Origin: Xanthobacteraceae bacterium
GTDB lineage: Bacteria > Pseudomonadota > Alphaproteobacteria > Rhizobiales > Xanthobacteraceae
Direction of reading: 5' to 3'
Length of the DNA: 64,000 bases
Assembly (NCBI GenBank): GCA_004297465.1
Contig: SCUB01000020.1
Span: forward strand, 164,183 to 228,182
A program made the position numbers and the translations under genes. The notes under the pieces are model-generated. The model saw only the letters and a list, made by a program, of their open reading frames with translations. It was not told the DNA's origin and ran no database searches. Shown one piece after another: positions 15,650 to 23,969 of the stretch (position 1 is the stretch's first letter; every line of letters begins with the position of its first letter).

Positions 15650-16794
15650 CGGGCACCGTCCTTGGTCTCATCCCTCAGAGCATCGAGCATGGCCCGCACG
15701 TCATTCTCCCCGACGTTAAGTGTCAGGGAAATGCGCAACCGGGCCGTGCCCGCCGGCACGGTCGGAGGCCGGATTCCACGGATATCAAACCCGCGAGCCT
15801 GGAGCGCAGACGCAAGCGTCATCGCGCGCGCATTGTCGCCAACGATATAGGGTAAGATCTGCGATTCAGGAGGACGCCAATCCTCACACACGCTGATCTC
15901 CCGATGCGTGAACGCAATGAGATTGGCCAGACGCTGCTGCCGCTCCGGCTCCTGCTGCAGGATCAGCAAGGCCTCCTGCACCGCCACAGCCGTCAGGGGT
16001 GACGGCGCGGTTGCGAAGATAAAGGGACGGCAACGGTTGACCATAAAGTCGCGCAGCACACGGGGCGCGGCAACGAGCGCGCCGGCTGCACCCAGCGCCT
16101 TGCCGCAGGTATGAACGGCCACCAAATTTTCGCATCCCTCGTATCGGGCGGTGAGTCCTCGTCCCTGCTCACCGTAAACACCGCTGGCATGAGCCTCATC
16201 AACCATTAGGAACGCATCGTACCGATCCGCCAAGGCGACAAGCTCCTTGAGCGGCGCGAAATCGCCATCCATGCTGTAGACACTTTCAACCACGATCCAG
16301 ATGCGCCCCATGCCGCCTTTCGCTCGCCAGTCGCGAATAGCATTTTCGACCGACCGGGGATCGTTGTGGGCGCTTTCGCAAAACTCGGCCCGGCCCGCCC
16401 TCGCGCCTTCATGGATACTCGCGTGAACCAGCGCATCGAGAACGAGCAGATCGCCCCGTTGCGGCAGCGTTGTCAGCACGGCAAAATTTGCGATATAACC
16501 GCTGCCGAAAAACAGCGTCGTCTCCGCTCCGAAGAACTTGGCCGCTTCGGCTTCGAGACTTTCGTGCTCCTCGCAGTTTCCGCGCAGAAGCCGTGATCCG
16601 CCGGCACCGATCGGCGTGCCGGCCTCGAGCGCAGCCGTAACAGCCATTTTCATCCGCGGCGCGCTCGCCAGCGCGAGATAATCGTTCGACGCGAAATCGA
16701 TCCCCGTGCGCGACTTGAGGCGGCGCAACTGGCCGTTGTCGTTCAGGGACTGCAAGGCCGCGCCATAACTGGCCACCTTGTCAGCTGAGTTCAT
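15646..16794 (-). CDS. bioF: 8-amino-7-oxononanoate synthase
   Basis: PLP-dependent alpha-oxoamine synthase of 382 residues, condensing pimeloyl-CoA/ACP with alanine. Characteristic segments are [12 protein letters not shown] at the N-terminus, [11 protein letters not shown], the cofactor-binding [17 protein letters not shown] and the Schiff-base region [15 protein letters not shown]. The ATG at 16794 is 172 bases downstream of the bioB stop. That gap holds no gene that I can see and may contain an intercistronic processing region. Three biotin genes follow with 4-base overlaps. No pimeloyl-precursor gene (bioZ, bioC/H) is in the window. Confidence 0.94.
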   Translation of the reverse strand: MNSADKVASYGAALQSLNDNGQLRRLKSRTGIDFASNDYLALASAPRMKMAVTAALEAGTPIGAGGSRLLRGNCEEHESLEAEAAKFFGAETTLFFGSGYIANFAVLTTLPQRGDLLVLDALVHASIHEGARAGRAEFCESAHNDPRSVENAIRDWRAKGGMGRIWIVVESVYSMDGDFAPLKELVALADRYDAFLMVDEAHASGVYGEQGRGLTARYEGCENLVAVHTCGKALGAAGALVAAPRVLRDFMVNRCRPFIFATAPSPLTAVAVQEALLILQQEPERQQRLANLIAFTHREISVCEDWRPPESQILPYIVGDNARAMTLASALQARGFDIRGIRPPTVPAGTARLRISLTLNVGENDVRAMLDALRDETKDGAR

Positions 16795-16966
16795 TCTTTA
16801 CTCCCTGGGTACGCTATCCCTCGCGCCGGAATTGTAACCCGCCGCTAAAACAAAAAATTCCAGCAACGGCCTCGTCGCGTTCACCAGATGTTGAGCCTTC
16901 GTAATGAAGGGCGGCGCGCCGGGTTTGCCTTCATTTTCGCTGGCGTTAGCACAAGCTGCGCGTGAC

Positions 16967-17962
16967 TTAGACAAGCAGGGACGTGATGCCGAGCCGGCTC
17001 AGCAAATATGCGTCGCGGTCGCGCTGCGAATTCTTGGTGGTCAAAAGCACGTCGCCGATAAAGATCGAATTCGCGCCGGCCAGGAAGCACAGCGCCTGCA
17101 GTTCATCGGTCATGTATTGCCGTCCGGCGGACAACCGCACCACGCTGCGCGGCATCATGATCCGGGCGATCGCGACTAGCCGCACCAGTGCGATCGGATC
17201 GGGACGCTCCGCGGTGTCGCTGACCGGCACGCCCTTGACCTCGTTCCAGAGGTTAATCGGCACGCTTTCCGGATGGCTGGGGAGATTGGCCAGCAGCACG
17301 AGCATGCCGAGCCGGTCCTCGACGCGTTCGCCCATGCCGACAATGCCGCCGCAACAAACCTTGATGCCGGCGGTGCGCACATGCGCCAGCGTGTCGATGC
17401 GATCCTGCAAGGTGCGCGTGGTGATGATCTTGCCGTAGAACTCGGGCGAGGTGTCGACGTTGTGATTGTAGAAGTCGAGCCCGGCATCGGAGAGTCGTGC
17501 GGCCTGATGAGGCGTCAGCATGCCGAGGGTGACGCAGGTTTCCATGCCGAGATCTTTGACTTCTCGTACCATCTCGCAGACCTGATCGAGATCGCGTCCC
17601 TTCGGGTTGCGCCAGGCGGCGCCCATGCAGAAGCGGGTCGCGCCGGCGTTCTTGGCGCGCCGCGCGGCGGCGATCACATCGGCTCGGTCCATCAGTCGCG
17701 TGGCTTTCAGGCCGGTGTCGTAATGGGCGCTTTGTGAGCAGTAGCCGCAGTCTTCCGGACAGCCGCCTGTTTTGATGCTGAGCAGGCTTGCCGTTTCAAT
17801 GTGGTTCGGATCGAAACTGCCGCGATGAATGTGCTGAGCCTGAAAGATCAGGTCGGCAAACGGAAGCGCGTAGAGCGCTTCGGCCTCTGCTCGGTCCCAA
17901 TCGGTACGAACCGCTGCGAAATCGGGGGTATCGTTCGGTTTCGCTTCGCCTGTATGAAGCAC
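16967..17962 (-). CDS. bioB: biotin synthase (radical SAM)
   Basis: Radical-SAM sulfur insertion enzyme, 331 residues, converting dethiobiotin to biotin. The [4Fe-4S] motif [11 protein letters not shown] is near residue 67, followed by [17 protein letters not shown] and the [2Fe-2S]-site Arg region RLSAGR. The frame extends to a TTG at 17974. I prefer the GTG at 17962 because GGAG lies 6 bases before it and sits inside the codons of the longer version. A TTATAGATAA box, expected for BioR, begins 16 bases upstream. It is the first gene of bioBFDA. Confidence 0.94.
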   Translation of the reverse strand: MLHTGEAKPNDTPDFAAVRTDWDRAEAEALYALPFADLIFQAQHIHRGSFDPNHIETASLLSIKTGGCPEDCGYCSQSAHYDTGLKATRLMDRADVIAAARRAKNAGATRFCMGAAWRNPKGRDLDQVCEMVREVKDLGMETCVTLGMLTPHQAARLSDAGLDFYNHNVDTSPEFYGKIITTRTLQDRIDTLAHVRTAGIKVCCGGIVGMGERVEDRLGMLVLLANLPSHPESVPINLWNEVKGVPVSDTAERPDPIALVRLVAIARIMMPRSVVRLSAGRQYMTDELQALCFLAGANSIFIGDVLLTTKNSQRDRDAYLLSRLGITSLLV

Positions 17963-17978
17963 GGATATCTCCAATTTA

Positions 17979-18007
17979 TTATAGATAATTTGATTGATTA
18001 TCTATTA
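17979..18007. promoter_or_regulatory. BioR-type boxes in the bioB/bioR divergent promoter region
   Basis: TTATAGATAA at 17979-17988 fits the published BioR consensus TTATMKATAA exactly. A second, one-mismatch copy TTATCTATTA lies at 17998-18007, 19 bases away. On the minus strand the first box overlaps a perfect -10 hexamer TATAAT, so binding would block bioB transcription. A related dyad, TAGAT-A-ATCTA, lies at 18065-18075 at the start of the divergent regulator gene and may serve autoregulation. Confidence 0.78.
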
Positions 18008-18074
18008 TTATGATATAAAATTGAGACTAACTGAAATATAGCAACAGCACACTTGTTATTATAGTAGATAATCT

Positions 18075-18704
18075 ATGATAGTAGGCACGACAACAACGCA
18101 GCACATTGCTGATTCCATCGCGGGTCGCATCATCAGCGGCATGCTGCCGCCCAACGCGCCACTCCGGCAGGACCACATTGCGCGGGAATTCGGTTCAAGC
18201 CACGTTCCGGTACGCGAGGCGTTTCGGCAACTGGAGGCTCAACATCTTGTCGTCGCTGCACCCCGTCGCGGCGTGCGGGTTGCGCCGCTCGATACCAACT
18301 CGGTGAAGGAAATTGCCGAGATGCGTGCGGCGTTGGAAATTGTCGCGTTGCGCAACGCCGCGCCGAAATTGACCTCGGCCCATTTGACGCGGATCGAGTT
18401 GGCGCTGATCGAAGCCGACAACGCCAAAACGATCCACGAATTTGAAGTTGCCAACCGCTCCTTTCACCATGCACTGGTCGCACCCTGCGCCATGCCGCGA
18501 CTGCTCGCCAGCCTGGACAGTTTACAGCTTGCAAATTCTCGCCTGGTATTTGCGCTGGCGCGCAGCGCAGGCTGGCGACCGCGGTCCAATCAGGATCACC
18601 GCCTAATTCTGCAAGCGCTGCGAGCGCGCAACGTCGATCACGCGTGCAGTCTGCTCGCGCGGCACATTCAAACTATTGAGTGCCTCGCGCTTCCCGCGTC
18701 GTAA
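18075..18704 (+). CDS. bioR: GntR-family regulator, BioR-like repressor of biotin genes
   Basis: GntR regulator of 209 residues with an N-terminal winged helix-turn-helix (PLRQDHIAREFGSSHVPVREAFRQLE, about residues 33-58) and a C-terminal FCD-type helical domain (EMRAALEIVAL, then HHALV). It is divergent from bioB with only about 110 bases between, and BioR boxes lie in that gap. The assignment as BioR, the alphaproteobacterial biotin repressor known from Agrobacterium and Brucella, rests on family, location and box. The ATG at 18075 lies inside the AT-rich dyad region and has no clear ribosome site, so translation may be leaderless or weak, which suits a repressor. Confidence 0.85.
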   Translation: MIVGTTTTQHIADSIAGRIISGMLPPNAPLRQDHIAREFGSSHVPVREAFRQLEAQHLVVAAPRRGVRVAPLDTNSVKEIAEMRAALEIVALRNAAPKLTSAHLTRIELALIEADNAKTIHEFEVANRSFHHALVAPCAMPRLLASLDSLQLANSRLVFALARSAGWRPRSNQDHRLILQALRARNVDHACSLLARHIQTIECLALPAS

Positions 18705-18844
18705 CCGCGCTGTCGTGATCCAGGGAGGTGCGCCACCTTTAAGCATCACCTGCGCGGCGTTGGGAATCCGCTTGCCCTTGGTCGCAAGCATGGCGCCGGT
18801 GCGGCCGCCCGCCTTGGCGCCGTCGACGGTCCGTGCGGTGAGCG
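18705..18844 (-). other. gap with coding-like minus-strand sequence, unidentified
   Basis: Between the convergent bioR and anti-sigma genes, the minus strand can be read without stop as TLTARTVDGAKAGGRTGAML and then KGKRIPNAAQVMLKGGAPPW, with GC-rich third positions like real genes here. It has no start of its own and runs into bioR antisense. It may be the leftover of a gene now lost. I do not recognise the family, and chance in GC-rich DNA is possible. Confidence 0.25.
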
Positions 18845-19600
18845 TCAGGTCTTGCCAGAGAGGATCGCCGCCTCAAGCCTGTTCCCAAACTCCTGCAGTT
18901 CATCTGCGTTGATGTCGCTGACGGCCCAGAAGCTGAGCCCCTGTTCGGTCCAGCGCCAGATGTTGAAGCCCCGCTCCGAAACGAGCCCTGGGGTCCGCTC
19001 GGGCTTTGCGACCGGTGCGATAAAGAGATTGATCACGTGAGCGCGTCGCTGGTAGACGATGGAGGCGATAGCGCGGCCATCAATATAATCAAGCCGTCCA
19101 CCAAGCAGCGTAAAGCCCTGCGTCGCCAGGTCGAAGACCGGTGGGGCGGCATCCAGCTTTCCATTGAACCATGGTTTGACCGTGTGCTGGTCGCTTGTTT
19201 GCACGTCAGTAAGGTGACCGACTTGCAGCGAGCGCAGATGGGCCGAGATGATTTCGTCGAGAATACGCTGATCCCAGTCGGCCCGCTGGATGACCACGAC
19301 CATGCCCGATGCGGCGATCGCGGATGCGGCCGCGCCCAATGCGAAACCCTGCAGCAGGGTGCGGCGATTGGGAGCGCGTGAGGTGGGTAACGCATTATCG
19401 ATGCGATGGCGCAGTCTGGGAGGGGCCACGAAGCGCAGCTCCGCAGATAGCATCATCTGTCGCAGGTCGCGATAGGCGTGCAGTTGCGCGGTACATCGGG
19501 GGCAATCCGCCAAATGCACCTCCACCTCGCTTGAGTGTCCGGCGTCGAGCTCTCTGTCAAGGAGGGCATGCAAGAGAAATTGGGCTTCGTCACATCTCAT
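18845..19600 (-). CDS. zinc-binding anti-sigma factor with membrane anchor
   Basis: Protein of 251 residues. The N-terminus carries the ZAS/zf-HC2 motif HxxxCxxC (HLADCPRC, about residues 29-36), which holds the cognate sigma factor. A hydrophobic segment at about 80-105 (LLQGFALGAAASAIAASGMVVVI) likely crosses the membrane. A C-terminal periplasmic domain of about 145 residues (ending EAAILSGKT) would sense the signal. Its ATG overlaps the stop of the ECF sigma gene by 4 bases, the standard coupled arrangement. It is predicted to hold the sigma factor inactive until an envelope or oxidative signal arrives. Confidence 0.88.
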   Translation of the reverse strand: MRCDEAQFLLHALLDRELDAGHSSEVEVHLADCPRCTAQLHAYRDLRQMMLSAELRFVAPPRLRHRIDNALPTSRAPNRRTLLQGFALGAAASAIAASGMVVVIQRADWDQRILDEIISAHLRSLQVGHLTDVQTSDQHTVKPWFNGKLDAAPPVFDLATQGFTLLGGRLDYIDGRAIASIVYQRRAHVINLFIAPVAKPERTPGLVSERGFNIWRWTEQGLSFWAVSDINADELQEFGNRLEAAILSGKT

Positions 19601-20181
19601 GGCTCATCCTTTTCCCGCGTCCATGCCGCGCGTAGCATGGAGCGCGCTCGCGCAAGCCGCGACATCACTGTGCCGATGGGAGCGCCAATGACGTCGGCTA
19701 TCTCGCGATATGACAGATCGTTGATCTCGCGCAGCACGATCACTTCCCGGAATGGTTTGGGGAGTGTTTCCACCAACCGGCGAGTTGTCGCCGCGTCCAA
19801 TTGGTGCAGAAGTTGAGTTTCTGGTGAGTTCGGCGTCTCGCACCACATGGGCTCGGCGCCATCGCCAGTTTCTCCTGCGTCGGCAGCGTCCGCACGCAAT
19901 ATGACGCCTGAACGGCGCGCAAACTCTGAGCGGCAGACGTTGCGCAGAATGGCAAACAGCCATGGCTTGATCGCCGTTCCGTGGAAAGTGTCAAAATGCG
20001 TCAGCGCCCTGAGATAGCATTCCTGGACGGCATCCTCGGCATCGGTGGCGTCACGGAGCAGATAGCGGGCGAGGGTGTAGACATCGTCGAGATACGGCAA
20101 CGCCGCATCGCGAAAGCGACGCACTCTATCGAAGTTTTTATCGCTGGGATCTCCGGCCATCCTGTCGAACCGGGCTTTCAC
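19597..20181 (-). CDS. ECF-family RNA polymerase sigma factor
   Basis: Sigma-70 family ECF factor of 194 residues. Region 2 reads LARYLLRDATDAEDAVQECYLRAL with PWLFAILRNVCR (region 2.4 context). Region 4 reads LPKPFREVIVLREINDLSYREIADVIGAPIGTVMSRLARARSML. The GTG at 20181 is preceded by GAGG at a good distance; an ATG at 20160 lies too close to any ribosome site. The gene is downstream of a metallophosphoesterase and a cupredoxin on the same strand, with small gaps, and upstream of its anti-sigma. The four genes look like one stress-response operon that probably transcribes itself. Confidence 0.92.
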   Translation of the reverse strand: MKARFDRMAGDPSDKNFDRVRRFRDAALPYLDDVYTLARYLLRDATDAEDAVQECYLRALTHFDTFHGTAIKPWLFAILRNVCRSEFARRSGVILRADAADAGETGDGAEPMWCETPNSPETQLLHQLDAATTRRLVETLPKPFREVIVLREINDLSYREIADVIGAPIGTVMSRLARARSMLRAAWTREKDEP

Positions 20182-20221
20182 ACGTTCTGGCCTCAGCGCC
20201 TCTGGCGGAGTTCCTTGCGGG

Positions 20222-20572
20222 TCACTGTGCCTCCACTACGATGCTGCCGGTCATATGGGCGTGCAAGGAGCAAAAATACTCAAATGTGCCGGCTGTCGTG
20301 AATGTGAAAGAGAAACGATCATCGGAATCGATCACCTTCGATTTGAATACATTGGTGCTGGAGGCAATGGTGTGCGGAATGTCGTCCTCATTGACCCAGG
20401 TTACGGTGGTGCCGGCCTTCACCTTGAGTTGCTGCGGACTGAAAGTGAAGTTTGCAATTTTCACCACGGTGTCCGCAGCCCGGGTCGGCACGGCGGGTAC
20501 GGCGAGCATCGACAGAAGAGCGAGTTGAAAGGCGGCCGCGGGCACAATGCCGTATCGTGTCATATGGTTCAT
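20222..20572 (-). CDS. periplasmic cupredoxin (amicyanin/plastocyanin-like)
   Basis: Small blue-copper-type protein of 116 residues with a signal peptide (about 1-32, ending PTRAADT). The copper ligands are visible: His in NEDDIPHTIAS, and Cys, His and Met in YFCSLHAHMTGS, the order expected for amicyanin-like proteins with a short CxxHxHM loop. The start is placed at ATG 20572, with GAGG 8 bases upstream, instead of the in-frame ATG at 20605. It may carry electrons or copper in the periplasm. It is encoded between a metallophosphoesterase and the ECF sigma gene, 40 bases from each. Confidence 0.88.
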   Translation of the reverse strand: MNHMTRYGIVPAAAFQLALLSMLAVPAVPTRAADTVVKIANFTFSPQQLKVKAGTTVTWVNEDDIPHTIASSTNVFKSKVIDSDDRFSFTFTTAGTFEYFCSLHAHMTGSIVVEAQ

Positions 20573-20614
20573 TTTGAGCCTCGTCTCACGAATCCTGCGC
20601 TCCATTTCACTCGT

Positions 20615-21583
20615 TCAGTCCTGCAATGGCGTGTCGATGACAGCGAGTTTTTGCTCGCCCTGCTTGACGGTGACGCTGGCGATGCCGAGCATGGTCCGCA
20701 GCTTGTCGTCGGCAACCTTCATCGGCCCCGGTGACGGCGCGGTACCAGGCGCCGGCTGCGGGAAGGCCGTCGAGCGGGCGGTGTGGAATGTGATGTTGCC
20801 TTCGACCTTCTGCATAATTTGATGAATATGGCCGTTGAGCACAGTCACAGAGCCAAAACGCTTGAGGTATTCAAGCGCGCGCGCCGCGTCCTCCGTTCCC
20901 CAGCCCCAGTTCGGGTAGACTGTCCACAGCGGAATGTGCGCGAAAACGACGACCGGATCCGATGCCGCGCGGCCCTTGAGATCGTTCGCCAGCCATTCGA
21001 GTTGCTCAGCGCCAAGATTGCCCAATCCGCCGGCCTTGAGATCAACCACGTTGACCAGGCCGATAAAGTGCACGCCGTTGGCGTCGAAGCTGTACCAGCC
21101 GGCTCCCTTGGTACCGCGTCCGTAGCGCTCGCGGTAGAGCCTGACCTCTTCGTCGATCACGTCATGCTCGCCCGGCACGTAATGCACGTCGAGACGCGCC
21201 TGCGAGATGATGCGGTCGGCGTCGTCGAACTCGGACGGTTTTGATAAATGGCTGATATCGCCAGTGTGAATCATGAAAGAAGGCTTCACCGGCAGAATCT
21301 TGATCTTGCCAATCGCCTCCTCGAGAGTGCCCCTGGCATTGGGATTGGCGGGTTTGTCGAAACCTATATGGCTGTCGCTGATCTGTAGGAAGGTGAACCC
21401 GCTTTGCTGCGCCATCGCTTCGCCGACGAGTCCCACGGAGCGCGGCACTCCCCCGGCGACGGTCCACAGAATTCCTGTTCCCGCCCAGGTCATGCATTCC
21501 AGAACCTTGCGTCGGTTCACCGCGTGGCCATTGGTATCGTGGCGGCCGTTATTCCGGCCGTTGTCGTGATCGAAATCGCCCAT
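20615..21583 (-). CDS. Tat-exported calcineurin-like metallophosphoesterase
   Basis: Binuclear metallophosphoesterase of 322 residues. All metal motifs are present in order: ISDSHIG (DxH), HTGDISH (GDxxx), GEHD in the place of GNHD, FAHIPLW and NGHIHQ (GHxH). The N-terminus has an Asp/Asn/His-rich stretch, then NRRKVLECM, a twin-arginine-like motif, and a hydrophobic segment ending MAQQ. This points to export by Tat in folded form. The substrate is unknown; phosphoesters such as nucleotides or phospholipid headgroups are possible. It is the first gene of a presumed operon with cupredoxin, ECF sigma and anti-sigma. GGGAGAA lies 6 bases before the ATG at 21583. Confidence 0.87.
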   Translation of the reverse strand: MGDFDHDNGRNNGRHDTNGHAVNRRKVLECMTWAGTGILWTVAGGVPRSVGLVGEAMAQQSGFTFLQISDSHIGFDKPANPNARGTLEEAIGKIKILPVKPSFMIHTGDISHLSKPSEFDDADRIISQARLDVHYVPGEHDVIDEEVRLYRERYGRGTKGAGWYSFDANGVHFIGLVNVVDLKAGGLGNLGAEQLEWLANDLKGRAASDPVVVFAHIPLWTVYPNWGWGTEDAARALEYLKRFGSVTVLNGHIHQIMQKVEGNITFHTARSTAFPQPAPGTAPSPGPMKVADDKLRTMLGIASVTVKQGEQKLAVIDTPLQD

Positions 21584-21596
21584 CGCCGTTCTCCCG

Positions 21597-21615
21597 GGAA
21601 GCCACCACGGCTTCC
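21597..21615. repeat. short inverted repeat in the leader of the metallophosphoesterase gene
   Basis: GGAAGCC, a 5-base loop and GGCTTCC form a perfect 7-bp stem 14 bases upstream of the gene at 20615-21583, next to its ribosome site. It could stabilise the leader or serve as a binding site. It has no T-tract, so it is not a terminator. Confidence 0.5.
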
Positions 21616-21644
21616 GGGGACTAGATCAACCAGGTGGAGATTTA

Positions 21645-22191
<547 letters not shown>

Positions 22192-22304
22192 TCAATCTGC
22201 GCTCGGTGTTCTGATCCCGCATGCGGGCGGCGGTCGTCGCGAGACGATGGCCGTCCGCGACGCGCGGCAAGACCCGGGCGTAGCCAAAGACGCGCTCGGC
22301 GAAG

Positions 22305-23969
22305 CTATTCGGGCTTGTAATCGTAATCTCGCTCGGCAGCTTCGAGTGTTATCTTTCCATTGCGCAAATCATCCGAGGTCAGATCAGCATTGCGTTTGGC
22401 GGGGCTGCCAAAACCGCCGGCACCAGGCAGCCGGATGCTGACCACATCGTTGATGCGCACGATATCAAGCCCTTTTGAGGCCATGGACCTTTCATTGGGA
22501 GTTCCAGGATTGAGCAGGATAGCTCCTGTGCTGCCTGGCTTGCCGCCAAATAAACCCTGCGGTGCGAATTTATGGCGGTCGCCATAGCGCGCGAAGCTCA
22601 CTTGATCGGCCAGGATACGGATATCGCGGCGCAGGGCCATGCCGCCGCGATATTGGCCGGCACCGCCGGAGTCGGGAATAAACTCATAGCGGTCGATCCG
22701 GATCGGGAACTGGCGCTCGATGACTTCAATCGGCGTATTCATGAAGCGCGGAAGATGGGAGTCCTGACCATCGCGGCCGTCGCGGTAGGGCCGCCCGCCC
22801 GAGCCGCCGCCCTGGATATCGGTGTATATGAACGGCTTGCCTGTGCGTGGATCCGTTCCGCCGAAGCCGCAGGTCGATATCTGTCCATGCGAGCCCGCGG
22901 TGACGCGCTCCGGGATCACCTGCGAAAAAGCGCGAAGCATCGCTTCGACGATTTTCTGCGAGGTGTTTGTGCGCGCGGCAACCGCGCCCGGTGGTCGCGG
23001 ATTGACGATGGTACCCGGCGTGGTCACGACCCGGATCGGGCGATAGCAGCCGGAATTCGGCGGCGCCTCGGGGTCGATCACCGCAATCAGCACGTAGTAG
23101 GCGGCGGCGTGCGTGTTGGCCAGAGTCGAGTTGATGTTTCCCTCGGCCTGCGGATCTGATCCCGTGAGGTCGACGATCACCTCGTCGCCTCTCACGGTGA
23201 CATCGACCGCGACGCGGATTGGCCGGTCATTGATGCCGTCATCGTCGATCACATCCTCGCCGTGCCATGTTCCATCCGGTAAATTCGAAATTCCCAGACG
23301 CATGCGGCGCTCGGAGTAGTCGAGCAGGTCGCGGCAGGCCTGCTGCATCGTCGCTGGCCCGTAACGGTCGTACATGCGCGCAAGGCGTTCCGTTCCCACC
23401 ATCAGCGAGCTGACCTGCGCCCGGATATCCCCCAAAGTCTTGTCGGGAACGCGAATCTGGTTGGCGATGATGGCGAAGATTTCTTCATCTTCACGCCCGG
23501 CCTTCATTAATTTGACAAAGGGCAGTCGCAGTCCTTCGAGATAGATTTCGCGCACACCTCCGGCGACGCCGCCCGCGGCAACGCCACCGAGATCGGAATG
23601 GTGGGTAATGTTGCCGACGAATCCGATCAGCGCGCCGTCATGAAACGCCGGCGCGATGGCGTACAGGTCCATGATGTGCTGGCCGCCCTTGTAGGGGTCG
23701 TTCATCACGATGACGTCGCCGGGAGCGAGATCCTCGGGTCGGTACTTCTTCACCAGCTCCTTCATGGTGATCTCGAAGCCGGCGAGCAGGCTGGGATTGT
23801 GATGCGCCTGCGCCACCGTCTGGCCATCGACGTCGGTCACGACGCACGAAATGTCCTTGATCTCGGTGATGATGGTCGAACGCCCGGTGCGCACCAGCGT
23901 GTAGCCCATTTCGTCGGCGACCTGTTCGAGCCCGTAGCGCACCACCTGCATCGTGATGAAGTCGGTCAT
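22305..23969 (-). CDS. hyuB: hydantoinase B / oxoprolinase family protein (HyuB)
   Basis: Protein of 554 residues of the HyuB family, the partner subunit in ATP-dependent N-methylhydantoinase, 5-oxoprolinase and acetone/acetophenone carboxylases. Family hallmarks are GDVIVMNDPYKGGQH, VGNITHHSDLGG (His/Asp metal ligands), LANTHAAAYYVL, the Gly-rich GGGSGGRPYRDGRDG loop and LPGAGGFGSP near the end. The ATG at 23969 overlaps the hyuA stop by 4 bases, so the two subunits are made together. It is the last gene of the long minus-strand locus. It should hydrolyse, or less likely carboxylate, a substrate phosphorylated by HyuA. The substrate is unknown; a cyclic amide or imide is suggested by the neighbours. 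Confidence 0.9.
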   Translation of the reverse strand: MTDFITMQVVRYGLEQVADEMGYTLVRTGRSTIITEIKDISCVVTDVDGQTVAQAHHNPSLLAGFEITMKELVKKYRPEDLAPGDVIVMNDPYKGGQHIMDLYAIAPAFHDGALIGFVGNITHHSDLGGVAAGGVAGGVREIYLEGLRLPFVKLMKAGREDEEIFAIIANQIRVPDKTLGDIRAQVSSLMVGTERLARMYDRYGPATMQQACRDLLDYSERRMRLGISNLPDGTWHGEDVIDDDGINDRPIRVAVDVTVRGDEVIVDLTGSDPQAEGNINSTLANTHAAAYYVLIAVIDPEAPPNSGCYRPIRVVTTPGTIVNPRPPGAVAARTNTSQKIVEAMLRAFSQVIPERVTAGSHGQISTCGFGGTDPRTGKPFIYTDIQGGGSGGRPYRDGRDGQDSHLPRFMNTPIEVIERQFPIRIDRYEFIPDSGGAGQYRGGMALRRDIRILADQVSFARYGDRHKFAPQGLFGGKPGSTGAILLNPGTPNERSMASKGLDIVRINDVVSIRLPGAGGFGSPAKRNADLTSDDLRNGKITLEAAERDYDYKPE

